56,035 nucleotides of DNA from assembly GCF_003011895.2 (NCBI RefSeq), contig NZ_PXWF02000204.1, positions 1-56,035 of the forward strand, given 5' to 3'. This document shows, in pieces, positions 12,001 through 20,102 of the stretch (its first letter is position 1; each line of letters begins with the position of its first letter). The translations under genes were made by a program, and so were the position numbers. The DNA comes from Massilia glaciei (GTDB lineage: Bacteria; Pseudomonadota; Gammaproteobacteria; Burkholderiales; Burkholderiaceae_D). The notes under the pieces were generated by a model that did not search any database, was not told where the DNA came from, and saw nothing but the letters and a program-made list of their open reading frames with translations.

Positions 12001-12138
12001 AGGACACTCACAAAATTTGACTAGCTCGCCCGACGGGAAAGCATCCTACAGTTTACTCTTTTGCGGCGCGATCTGTATTTAAATCGCCTATTTTGGCGGC
12101 CATTACTGCCCATCGCCCCTTTTTCAAGCTTCAGAATG

Positions 12139-12209
12139 CGCAAAAGGTCGCAAAAGGGCGCATACGGGCGCAAACGGGCGCAAACGGGCGCAAACGGGTC
12201 AAAACGGCG
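12139..12209. repeat. 10-bp tandem repeat upstream of the helicase gene
   Basis: About six to seven degenerate units of CAAACGGGCG (12141-12200: CAAAAGGTCG, CAAAAGGGCG, CATACGGGCG, then CAAACGGGCG twice, then a variant). It lies 140-200 bases upstream of the helicase start. The units match the helical turn of about 10 bp. Function unknown. Confidence 0.85.
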
Positions 12210-12311
12210 CGAATCGGGCGTGAGCCGGCTTAACCTTGCGCCGACGACAGCACTTGTTGCCAATAGTTAATACCCGCGCCACGATATACCCATCTTAACG
12301 GTATGGACATT

Positions 12312-12765
12312 ATGACAGTCGAATTATTCAACAACGGAGCGCACATCCGCCTGATTTTTCCGATCTGTCCGAGGGCGCGGAGGGCGAGTCGGTGCAGTCG
12401 AACCAGTTCCTGTTCGTTCAAAACGGCAACGCGATTTTGCTCGATCCGGGTGGGGTGCTGAGCTAAAACGAGCTATTTCATCGCGATGAGCGAATACTTC
12501 CCGGCCAAGCAGCGCAAATATGTGCTCGCCTCGCACGCCGACCCCGACATCATCGCCGCACGGGTTCAACGGCTCCGAGACCAAACTGCTGATCTCGTCG
12601 ATCTGGTCGCGTCTCGTGCCGCACTTCTGCGCCCAGGGCAAGACCGAGGGGCGCATCATCGCGATCCCCGACCAGGGCGCCCTGTTCCCCTTCGGTGGCA
12701 CCCAATTCCAGATCCTTCCCGCCCAGGCGCGCTTTCTGGACTCGATCGAGGCGCTGCACAAGCCA
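12312..12765 (+). pseudogene. decayed oxygen-binding di-iron protein (ODP, MBL fold)
   Basis: Fragments in different frames together spell an ODP-type metallo-beta-lactamase-fold protein. They are, in order: MTVELFNNGAH, then SEGAEGESVQSNQFLFVQNG and ILLDPGG, a stop, MSEYFPAKQRKYVLASHADP (includes the metal motif HADPD), then ETKLLISSIWSRLVPHFC, GKTEGRIIAIPDQGALFPF and TQFQILPA. The last runs straight into ARFLDSIEALHK, which resembles the normal C-terminus of the family. At least three frameshifts and one internal deletion of the middle-to-C-terminal part are needed to explain this. The remaining sequence still matches the family closely, so the decay looks recent. Family identity from memory of ODP proteins; frameshift positions approximate. 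Confidence 0.75.
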
Positions 12766-12991
12766 CAAGCGGGCTGTGGACACGTTCACTTCCTTGCGGT
12801 CCGATATTACGGTTTGTCGGGCGGCAGACGTGCTGGCGCGGGCTTGGGCGACGGCTGCCGACACTCTTACGCCAGCTCGCCCATTTTACTGAAGACGTGG
12901 CTGCAATAACCTTGCAGGGAAGAGTTCAATATCTGCGAATGACTCATCCTGCGGCAAGGCGCCCCGACCAAGGGCCGCGCCATGACCGCGC
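12766..12991. other. 226 bp between the ODP relic and the peptidase gene
   Basis: No intact gene. A short frame reads ITVCRAADVLARAWATAADTL and then stops at 12892, possibly another coding remnant of unknown type. No terminator with a T-run was seen after the peptidase stop at 12992. Confidence 0.35.
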
Positions 12992-14977
12992 TCAGGGCTT
13001 GCCGATGTTGCGCTCCAGGAATTTTTCAACGCGCCCCCAGAAATCGACCCGGGTCTTTTGCAACCTCCAGCCATGCCCCTCCTGGTCATAGACGACCCAC
13101 TCGACGTTGGGGTTGCCGGCCTTGACCGCGTCGTGGAAGCGCGTGCCGTGCACCAGCGGCACGCGCTCGTCGGCGCTGCCGTAGGCCATGAGCAGCGGCT
13201 GGCGCAGCCGCGCCGCGTGGCGCAGGGGCGAATTGGCTTCGAACATCGGCGCGTCCTTGACGGGGTCGCCCACCAACTGCGGCATGCCGTATTTCTTCCA
13301 GCTGTCGCCGAGGTCGCTCCATTTGACCGTGTACATCAGGCCGATGTCGGTCACGCCGACCCAGTTGATGCCGCATTTGAAGAGGCCCGGGTCGTTGATC
13401 AATCCCATCAGGGTGGCATAGCCGCCGTAACTGGCGCCGGCGATGCAGATGCGCTTGGGGTCGGCGTAGCCCTGCGCGATGGCCCATTTGGCGCCGTCGG
13501 CGATGTCGTTCTGCATGCCCTGTCCCCATTGCTTCCAGCCGGCCTTGAAATGGCGCGTTCCGAAGCCGGTGCTGCCCCGGAACTCGGGCTGCAGCACCGC
13601 GTAGCCGCGCGAGGCGAGAAACTGCACCTCGGGATCGAACTCCCAGCTGCCGCCGCGCACGTACGGTCCGCCGTGGACCAGCACCACCATCGGCAGGTTC
13701 TTGCCGCCGCCGCCAGCGGGCAGGGTCAGGTAGGCCGGGATCTCGAGCCCGTCGCGCGCCTTGTAGCGCACCATGTCTTTGATCGACATGCGGCGCGGGT
13801 CGATGTCGGCGTTGGCGGCGCCAAGCTTGGTCAGCTTGCCGGTCGCGGTATTGAACAAATGGTAGATAGGCGGCTGCACATCCGAAAATGACTCGACCAG
13901 CAGGAACGGGGTTTCCGAGCGCGCTCCGCGCGAAATGCGGTTGGTGGTCGCGCCCAGCAGGGCGTCGACCGCCGTCTGGCCCGCTTGCATGGCCGGATCG
14001 AACCAGGTGGTCACCTCGGCATCGATCTCGTAACGAAAGCCGAGCACCTTGCCGGCGTCGGTGATGAATTCGCCGTCGATGTCGAACTGGTCGGACGCCA
14101 CCAGCGGCGCGGCCTCCAGTTTGCCCGCGGCGAGGTCGTAGCGGTAGACGGCGCTCTTGTCGCGGCCGTTGTTGGCCGCCACGTACAGCACATTGTCGGG
14201 GCCGTACAGCAGCGGCTGCACCGCGCCTTCGCCGTTGCTCTTGAACTCGGCCAGCGTGCGCCATTGGCCGCTGGCCTGATCGTTGAACAGCAGCGCCTGC
14301 CGGTCCTGGTCGCGGGTGACCGCCACCCGCACCGCGCCCTGCGCGTCGAGCATCGCCTCGACGGTTTTCGGCGGCAGGTCGAGCGCGGCCGCGCGGCCGT
14401 TTTTGGTGTTGAGTCGCTGGAGCAGGAAGTGTCCGGCGTCCTTGCCCTGGTAGGACTCGGCGCGCACCACGTAGACGTCGTTGCTGTCCTGGCGGTGGCC
14501 AACGCCAAGCAGTTGTGTGTGCGGGTCGAGCCGCACCACGTCATCGCTCGACTTGACGAATTCATAGGTCCGATCCACCAGTTGGCGCTCGGCGCTGCCG
14601 TCGCGGTTGACCGCGAACAGGCCGGGACCGGTTCTAAACTCCCCCCGCGCCAGGCGCAGGTCGGTCATGTTGTACACCAGCCGCTCGTCGTTGACCCAAT
14701 CGAAGCGGCCGACGTCGACATCGTTGAAGGCGGCGACCGGCGTCAGTTTCATCGTCGCGAGGTCGAGCACGGCGAGGTTGGCGCGGCTTTCGCGCGTCGC
14801 GATCCGGATCGCGAGGTGGCGGCCGTTGGGCGACAGTTCGGCGCCGCTGAAGGTGTCGCTCTGGAAAAAACTGGCGATCGCGGGCTGCTTCGCGCCGGCT
14901 TCGGCGGCGCCAGCCGGGCGCGCGGCGCACACGGCCGCCGCGAAGAAGGACAGCAAGGCGATATTGGCAAAACGCAT
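12992..14977 (-). CDS. secreted S9 family (prolyl oligopeptidase-like) peptidase
   Basis: Exported serine peptidase or acyl-aminoacyl peptidase, 661 aa. Signal peptide about 1-24 (MRFANIALLSFFAAAVCAARPAGA). Residues 30-400 form a degenerate beta-propeller; the C-terminal alpha/beta domain holds the S9 triad: Ser516 in GASYGGY, Asp603 in GSADERVP and His635 in QEGHGW. The motif VVLVHGGPYVRGG is the expected oxyanion segment. AAAGGAAG precedes the ATG. It follows the halogenase-like gene and TonB receptor on the same strand (98-bp gap), an arrangement common in receptor-linked loci, so it may process a peptide or glycoconjugate taken up by that receptor, or simply be co-located. Substrate unknown. 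Confidence 0.9.
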   Translation of the reverse strand: MRFANIALLSFFAAAVCAARPAGAAEAGAKQPAIASFFQSDTFSGAELSPNGRHLAIRIATRESRANLAVLDLATMKLTPVAAFNDVDVGRFDWVNDERLVYNMTDLRLARGEFRTGPGLFAVNRDGSAERQLVDRTYEFVKSSDDVVRLDPHTQLLGVGHRQDSNDVYVVRAESYQGKDAGHFLLQRLNTKNGRAAALDLPPKTVEAMLDAQGAVRVAVTRDQDRQALLFNDQASGQWRTLAEFKSNGEGAVQPLLYGPDNVLYVAANNGRDKSAVYRYDLAAGKLEAAPLVASDQFDIDGEFITDAGKVLGFRYEIDAEVTTWFDPAMQAGQTAVDALLGATTNRISRGARSETPFLLVESFSDVQPPIYHLFNTATGKLTKLGAANADIDPRRMSIKDMVRYKARDGLEIPAYLTLPAGGGGKNLPMVVLVHGGPYVRGGSWEFDPEVQFLASRGYAVLQPEFRGSTGFGTRHFKAGWKQWGQGMQNDIADGAKWAIAQGYADPKRICIAGASYGGYATLMGLINDPGLFKCGINWVGVTDIGLMYTVKWSDLGDSWKKYGMPQLVGDPVKDAPMFEANSPLRHAARLRQPLLMAYGSADERVPLVHGTRFHDAVKAGNPNVEWVVYDQEGHGWRLQKTRVDFWGRVEKFLERNIGKP

Positions 14978-15075
14978 GGCGGCTTCCTTTTTTTCTATAT
15001 TTATATTTTGTCAATTATACAGGCGTACGCGCACGGAGGGCGGCTTTGCCGCCTCCGTCTCACACCTTGCCGGCC

Positions 15076-16581
15076 TTACTTTGCGGCGATGATCGCGGCG
15101 ACGAACTGGGCATGGCTCGGCATCACCGAGACGCATTTTCCGACCACGCCGGCGACCTCCGCGAGATACTCGCCGACCTCGCGCTCGCCGAGCAGGTCCA
15201 CCAGCGGATGGTAGCCGCCCGCCTTGATGCCCTGTCCATGCATCACCTGCAGCCAGCCGACCTCGGCGAACAGCTCGTTGTTGTCGCGCACGATGCGTCC
15301 GTGCGCCTTGTACAGCTCGAGCTTGCGGCGCAGCGATTCGGGCAAGACCATGGTGCGGCAGTGGTCCCAGAACGGGGTGTCGTCACGGCCGGTCGCGTTG
15401 TAGTGCAGGATCAGGAAGTCGCGGATCCTTTCGGTCTCGAAATCGCACTGGCGGTTGAATTCGTCGACGTCGGCCTGGTCGAAGCCGCGGTCCGGGAAGA
15501 ACGTGATCAGGCGCGCCACGGTCGACTGGATCAGATGGATGCTGGTCGACTCGAGCGGCTCCATGAAGCCCGACGACAAGCCGATCGCGACGACGTTCTT
15601 GTTCCACACCTTCTTGCGCTTGCCCGTGACGAAGCGCAGTTGCCTGGGCTCGGCCAGCGCCTTGCCGTCGAGGTTGTTCATCAGGATCGACGCGGCCTCG
15701 TCGTCGCTCATGAACTTGCTCGAATACACATGGCCGTTGCCGGTGCGGTGCTGCAAGCCGATGCGCCACTGCCATCCGGCCGGGCGCGCGGTGGCGCGCG
15801 TGTACGGCAGCAGCTCGCCGGCCAGCTCGCACGGCACCGCGTAGGCGCGGTCGCAGGGCAGCCAGTGGCTCCAATCCTCGTAGCCGGTCTTGAGCGCCTG
15901 CTCGATCAGCAGCCCGCGGAAACCGGAGCAATCGATGAACAACTCGCCTTCGATGCGCTCGCCGTTTTCCATCACCACCGCCGCCACGTGCCCGTTGACC
16001 GGGTCGAGCACGGTCTCGGCGACCTTGCCCTCGGTGCGCACGACCCCGTGCGCCTCGCTGAACTTGCGCAGGTAGCGCGCGTACAGGCCGGCGTCGAGGT
16101 GGAACGCGTAGGTGATCTCGGAGAGCGGCGAATTGCCCATGTCGGCGGGCGGGCGCATGAATTTTCCGGCCTTGGCTGCCATCCGGTTGATCGAATAGTT
16201 CTCGAGGTCGGGCGCCTTGCCGGCCTGGTGCATCTTGAGCCAGTACTGGTAGAAATCGACCGTCCACAGGTCCTGCCCGAACTTGCCGAAGCCGTGCATG
16301 TACTTGTCGCCCAGCTTGCCCCAGTCGGCGAATTCGATGCCGAGCTTGAAGGTCGCCTTGGTCTCGCGCATGAACTCGTCCTCGTTGATGCCGAGCACCT
16401 GGTTGAACATCTTGATCATCGGGATGGTCGACTCGCCCACGCCAATCGTGGAAATCTCGTCGGACTCGACGAGCCGGAGCGCGACCTTGTTCCCGAGGAT
16501 CTTGGACAAGGACGCGGCCGCCATCCAGCCGGCGGTGCCGCCGCCGACGATCACAATCTTTTTGACGTTATTTTGTTGCAT
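15076..16581 (-). CDS. flavin-dependent tryptophan halogenase family protein
   Basis: FAD-binding protein of the Trp_halogenase family, 501 aa from the chosen ATG. A GTG at 16608 would add nine residues but lies against the upstream terminator stem, whereas ATG 16581 has GGGG at ribosome-binding distance. Visible: dinucleotide motif GGGTAGW (13-19), GVGESTIP (47-54), a Lys at 79 (ATFK) at the position of the catalytic lysine of PrnA-type halogenases, and GFMEPLES (339-345) with the conserved glutamates. The second family motif WxWxIP reads WQWRIG (270-275), with Gly for Pro. Placed between a sugar-type TonB receptor and an S9 peptidase; halogenases of this branch are often next to such receptors and their natural substrates are unknown. 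No flavin reductase gene is in the window. Confidence 0.88.
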   Translation of the reverse strand: MQQNNVKKIVIVGGGTAGWMAAASLSKILGNKVALRLVESDEISTIGVGESTIPMIKMFNQVLGINEDEFMRETKATFKLGIEFADWGKLGDKYMHGFGKFGQDLWTVDFYQYWLKMHQAGKAPDLENYSINRMAAKAGKFMRPPADMGNSPLSEITYAFHLDAGLYARYLRKFSEAHGVVRTEGKVAETVLDPVNGHVAAVVMENGERIEGELFIDCSGFRGLLIEQALKTGYEDWSHWLPCDRAYAVPCELAGELLPYTRATARPAGWQWRIGLQHRTGNGHVYSSKFMSDDEAASILMNNLDGKALAEPRQLRFVTGKRKKVWNKNVVAIGLSSGFMEPLESTSIHLIQSTVARLITFFPDRGFDQADVDEFNRQCDFETERIRDFLILHYNATGRDDTPFWDHCRTMVLPESLRRKLELYKAHGRIVRDNNELFAEVGWLQVMHGQGIKAGGYHPLVDLLGEREVGEYLAEVAGVVGKCVSVMPSHAQFVAAIIAAK

Positions 16582-16608
16582 GAGAAATACCCCGAAGTGA
16601 CGCGCCAC

Positions 16609-16650
16609 AAAAAAAAGCCCCTTGCCCGGAAACTCCCGGCAAGGGGCTTT
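16609..16650 (-). terminator. terminator after the TonB receptor gene
   Basis: Stem of GCCCCTTGCC/GGCAAGGGGC (about 16617-16626 and 16637-16647, one bulged C) with loop near AAACT; on the minus strand it is followed by eight T (16609-16616). It lies 20 bp beyond the receptor stop and before the halogenase gene, so the halogenase gene is expressed by read-through or from its own promoter. Confidence 0.88.
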
Positions 16651-16669
16651 AGCCCTCTTAGTCTGACAA

Positions 16670-19447
16670 TTACATCTTGTAGTTCACGCCCAGCAAGATT
16701 TGCTTGCCGTACTTGTCGTCCTGGATGACATTGTCTTTGGTCTTACGATAACGGATGAAGTGAGCGTTACGCAAGTTGTTTACCGACAAGCTGAACGACA
16801 GGTCCTTCAACGGGCCGTTCTGGAACTCGTAACCGAGCGACAGGTCCATGACTTTCTCGGCCTTGATGTAGGTCGCCTGGCGGTCGCCCGCGAACTGGGT
16901 GATTTCGCCGACGAAGTCCGAACGGTAGCGCTGCGCCACGCGGGCCGAGAAACCATGCTTCTCGTAGTACATCGTGAGGCTGCCCACTTGCTTCGACAGG
17001 CCGGGCAATGGCATGTTGCCGGAGCCGCCGTCGCTGGTGTCGGGCACGTTCAGGTCGCTCGAGGTGACGGCGGCGTTGACGACAACGCCAAAACCATCGA
17101 GGTAGCGCGTGACCACGTTGAGCGGCAGCGACACGGTCGCCTCGAGACCCTTCATGTTGCCGCCCTTGCCATTGATCGGCGCGTTGAACTCGCCGATTTT
17201 CGATGCCAGCACTGGCGTGCCAGCCGTCAGGTAAGGGGTAAAGTCGAAGGCGCGGCTGGTGGTGACGATGTAGGTGTCGATCTTCTTGTAGAAGGCGGCG
17301 ACGCTGGCATACGCCTTGATACCCCAGTAACGCTCGTACGACAAGTCCAGGCCCTTGGCGCGGAACGGGTCGAGTTTCGGATTGCCGCCACCGCCGGAGT
17401 AGATGTTCTTGGTGGTGTCGATGCCGAACGAATTGCTTGCACGCATGTCGTTCATCGTCGGGCGGGCCATGATCTTCGACACCGACAGGCGCACCGATTG
17501 CTGGTCGGCCACGTCCAGAATGAAGTTCGCGCTTGGCAGCACGTCGGTGTAGCTGGTGCCTACGTTCACGGTCGCGACCGGACGGGCGCTGTTGACCGAG
17601 TACGCTGTCGAATCCTGCTCCGTGTTGACCAACTGCAGGCCAACAGCGCCGCGCAGGGGCTTGCCCAACAGGGTCGAATCGATGTTCATCTTGGCGAAAG
17701 CGGTGGTGACCTTTTCGTTGACAACCCAATCCTTGTTGTAGATGTCCGGATGCAGTTTCTGCTTCTGATCATACAGGCCAAGGTTCGCGGTCGGGTCGAA
17801 GGTCGGGATGAGCAGACCGGTGCCGGCGGTGCCGCCGGTCGACGAGCCAGGCATCGCGACGGAGGCGAAACGACCGCCACCCTTGATCGACAGCAGCGCC
17901 TCGGTGAATTCGCGCCGCTTGGAGCGGTCCGAAATGTTCAAGCCCAGATCGACGTTGCTGAAGAACATGCCTTCAGGCAGGTCGCGCTTGACCGAGAAAC
18001 GCAAGGCCGAGATCTTGTCCTCTACTTTTGGGAACTTGATGTAGCCGGCCTGGACGTCGGCCCCGCCCCAACCCTGGACGTCGGTCAGCTTGGTGACGGC
18101 GCGGTCGGCGTAGTTCAAGCTGCTGGTGAACACCTGGCTGCCGGCGGTGAAGCCGATGTTGCCCATCGCGCCCGTGGTGCCGGCGTAGGTTTCGGTATCG
18201 ATCGCGTCGCGGCTGGCCGTGTTGTGGCTGACGTCGGTGCGGCCCCTCCAGTCGCTGTTGATCTTGAAATCGGTCGCCCAGCCAATCGACTTGGTCTCGT
18301 TGACCGACTTCTGTGCGTCGTTGCGCAGCACGGGGCGCACATTGTTGAAGGTGCCGCTGGTGGCGCTGCCGTTGGCGATTACCGCATTGATCAACTGGCC
18401 TGGACGGTCGACCGTGCTGGCGGGATCGTTCCAGCTGTCGTTCAAAGGCGCCTGGAAGCCGCGCGACTGGGACAGGCGGTCATACTTCGAGTAGAACAGG
18501 TCGAGCGTGGTGTTGAAGTCGCGGCTCGGGCGGAATTGCAGCACAGCCATCACGCCGTCGCGGGTGCCTTCGCTCTGGTCGGTCCACGCATTGAAGCCGT
18601 TGTATGGCACTTTGACGGTGGCGCCGTTGTACTGGGTTTCGCCCGAACCCCATGATTCGAAGCGGCTGGTAGAACCGCTGGTGCCGTCGAGACGGGCGAA
18701 ACCGAGGGCGATACCGAATTTGCGGTCGGCGAACTGGTCGATGTAGGAGATGCTGAAACGGTCGCCCGAGCCTTCGCCGTCGGGACCGGAGCCGGCGCCG
18801 ACGCCGTTCTTTTCGCGGCGGTAGTTGCCGGCGATGGCGCGCTTGCCGAAGTCGAGCGGACGCACGGTCTGCAGGTCGATGGTGCCGGACAGGCCCTGGC
18901 CGACGAGCGCGCCGTCAGGGGTCTTGTAGATCATGACGCCACCGAGCAACTCGGCGGGGTACTGGTCGAATTCCACGCCGCGGCTGTCGCCGGTGGACAC
19001 TTGCTCGCGGCCGTTCAGCAGGGCGGTCGAGAAATCCGGGGACATGCCGCGGATCGAGACTGCCTGGGCGCCGCCGCCTCTGACGCGTTGCGAGGATACG
19101 CCTGGCAGGCGCGAGATCGACTCGGCGATACTTTGGTCCGGCAATTTGCCGATGTCTTCGGCCGAAATCGCCTCGACGATCGAGTCGGCGTTCTTTTTGA
19201 CGGAGATCGCCGCTTCGATACCGCGGCGGATGCCCGAGACGACCACCGTTTGAATCGGCGCCGCCGCTTCTTTCTTCTTGTCTTCCGCCGTGGTGGCGTC
19301 AACGGCCACCGGCGCTTCCTGGTCGGCGGCATACGCATTGGCCGCCATCGCGGTCAACAGCAGCGCGCAACCGGCAGCGACCGGATTGAGCCTGAAGGCC
19401 TTGCTTTGAGCCGTGTCCACGTTGCCCTTGTTTGCGAAAATTTTCAT
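16670..19447 (-). CDS. TonB-dependent outer-membrane receptor, Xanth/Caul sugar type
   Basis: Outer-membrane active transporter, 925 aa. ATG 19447 is chosen because AGGGG lies six bases upstream; an earlier in-frame ATG (19459) overlaps that ribosome-binding site. Signal peptide to about residue 40 (ending NAYA), a linker, a TonB box candidate TVVVSG near 67, plug domain about 75-200 (IVEAISAEDIGKLPDQSIAESISRLPG is the signature of the TIGR01782 subfamily), then a 22-strand barrel ending ILLGVNYKM with the expected C-terminal aromatic-type strand. This subfamily imports oligosaccharides such as maltodextrins in Caulobacter and Xanthomonas. Divergent from a sugar ABC operon and on the same strand as the halogenase-like gene. 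No SusD partner is present, as is normal for proteobacteria. Confidence 0.93.
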   Translation of the reverse strand: MKIFANKGNVDTAQSKAFRLNPVAAGCALLLTAMAANAYAADQEAPVAVDATTAEDKKKEAAAPIQTVVVSGIRRGIEAAISVKKNADSIVEAISAEDIGKLPDQSIAESISRLPGVSSQRVRGGGAQAVSIRGMSPDFSTALLNGREQVSTGDSRGVEFDQYPAELLGGVMIYKTPDGALVGQGLSGTIDLQTVRPLDFGKRAIAGNYRREKNGVGAGSGPDGEGSGDRFSISYIDQFADRKFGIALGFARLDGTSGSTSRFESWGSGETQYNGATVKVPYNGFNAWTDQSEGTRDGVMAVLQFRPSRDFNTTLDLFYSKYDRLSQSRGFQAPLNDSWNDPASTVDRPGQLINAVIANGSATSGTFNNVRPVLRNDAQKSVNETKSIGWATDFKINSDWRGRTDVSHNTASRDAIDTETYAGTTGAMGNIGFTAGSQVFTSSLNYADRAVTKLTDVQGWGGADVQAGYIKFPKVEDKISALRFSVKRDLPEGMFFSNVDLGLNISDRSKRREFTEALLSIKGGGRFASVAMPGSSTGGTAGTGLLIPTFDPTANLGLYDQKQKLHPDIYNKDWVVNEKVTTAFAKMNIDSTLLGKPLRGAVGLQLVNTEQDSTAYSVNSARPVATVNVGTSYTDVLPSANFILDVADQQSVRLSVSKIMARPTMNDMRASNSFGIDTTKNIYSGGGGNPKLDPFRAKGLDLSYERYWGIKAYASVAAFYKKIDTYIVTTSRAFDFTPYLTAGTPVLASKIGEFNAPINGKGGNMKGLEATVSLPLNVVTRYLDGFGVVVNAAVTSSDLNVPDTSDGGSGNMPLPGLSKQVGSLTMYYEKHGFSARVAQRYRSDFVGEITQFAGDRQATYIKAEKVMDLSLGYEFQNGPLKDLSFSLSVNNLRNAHFIRYRKTKDNVIQDDKYGKQILLGVNYKM

Positions 19448-19467
19448 TTGTCCCCTCATTTCATCAG

Positions 19468-19492
19468 AACTACATAATTTCCCGCAACTACA
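19468..19492 (-). promoter_or_regulatory. two direct TGTAGTT repeats in the receptor leader
   Basis: On the minus strand TGTAGTT occurs at 19492-19486 and again at 19474-19468, 18 bases apart, just upstream of the receptor ribosome-binding site. The hexamer equals the half-site of the shared palindrome. Could be two half-sites for the same regulator or coincidence. Confidence 0.3.
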
Positions 19493-19552
19493 GCCAGGCA
19501 GCCTAAAACACGGGATCCAGTTACAAACGCTCTAAGTCGTCATGAAATCAAT

Positions 19553-19580
19553 TTTGTACTAAAACTAGATGCACTGTCAA
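19553..19580 (-). promoter_or_regulatory. candidate sigma70 promoter of the TonB receptor gene
   Basis: On the minus strand TTGACA (19580-19575, perfect), a 16-bp spacer and TACAAA (19558-19553). It would give a leader of about 100 bases before ATG 19447. Confidence 0.6.
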
Positions 19581-19683
19581 CGAGAGTTGTGATGCACTAA
19601 CAAAATATGGCATTTTTGGAGGCTATCATCTCGTTTTAGTCGATCCTCGTTGTATTTGAGCTACAAAGGACAAGGCAGTGTCG

Positions 19684-19698
19684 TGTAATTGGACTACA
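19684..19698 (-). promoter_or_regulatory. operator-like palindrome, site C (receptor side)
   Basis: Minus strand TGTAGTCCAATTACA: arms TGTAGT/ATTACA (5 of 6 complementary) around CCA. Same form as sites A (4572) and B (20064). It lies about 100 bp upstream of the candidate receptor promoter, so here it would act as an activator or looping site, or serve a second promoter. Confidence 0.45.
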
Positions 19699-20018
19699 TT
19701 TCGTAAGAATCTCACCAACTTTGAGCACCATTGCACCATAAAAACCCTGCGACGGCGATGTCTTGCCAGTGGCTGTTGCTAATAAGCAACATCCTTATGA
19801 AGCAAGATTACAAAATACTAATGAATAACGCCCGCCGTTCGACCCGGCTTCTGACCGGATGCGCACGTCCGTCAATGTCGCGAGTACAACTTTGTGGCCC
19901 TGCCGCTGCACTTTGGGCACACGGGAAGGCGCACGGGCAAAGGCGGCAACGGTCGCGCCCCTATGTACCTAAACTAAATGATTGCCAAAGCACCCTTCAG
20001 GACCCGGGTCGCTAACAA
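19699..20018. other. divergent intergenic stretch, no gene seen
   Basis: The whole gap between the receptor and the ABC operon is 655 bp. Outside the sites listed, this stretch has no credible coding frame. It contains a small inverted repeat GTTGCTAATAAGCAAC (19783-19798). Confidence 0.4.
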
Positions 20019-20047
20019 TTGCCACTGCCACATCGATGTAGTATCCT
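20019..20047 (+). promoter_or_regulatory. candidate sigma70 promoter of the ABC/glycosidase operon
   Basis: TTGCCA (20019-20024), 17-bp spacer, TATCCT (20042-20047); start expected near 20054, just before the operator-like palindrome. Confidence 0.55.
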
Positions 20048-20063
20048 CGATCCCATAAATTTA

Positions 20064-20078
20064 AGTAGTCAAACTACG
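20064..20078 (+). promoter_or_regulatory. operator-like palindrome, site B (ABC operon)
   Basis: AGTAGTCAAACTACG contains the perfect inverted repeat GTAGT-CAA-ACTAC. It lies about 10-25 bases after the predicted transcription start and 25 bases before the first ATG, a classic repressor position. Confidence 0.55.
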
Positions 20079-20102
20079 AAAAACAACGCTTTTGGAGACC
20101 AA

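Noticed and set aside
12139-12209. CRISPR array
   Set aside because: Units are 10 bp and contiguous without spacers.
15076-16608. Reading the halogenase-like gene as part of a natural-product gene cluster
   Set aside because: No NRPS, PKS, prenyltransferase, flavin reductase or other biosynthetic gene lies nearby; neighbours are sugar uptake and peptidase genes.
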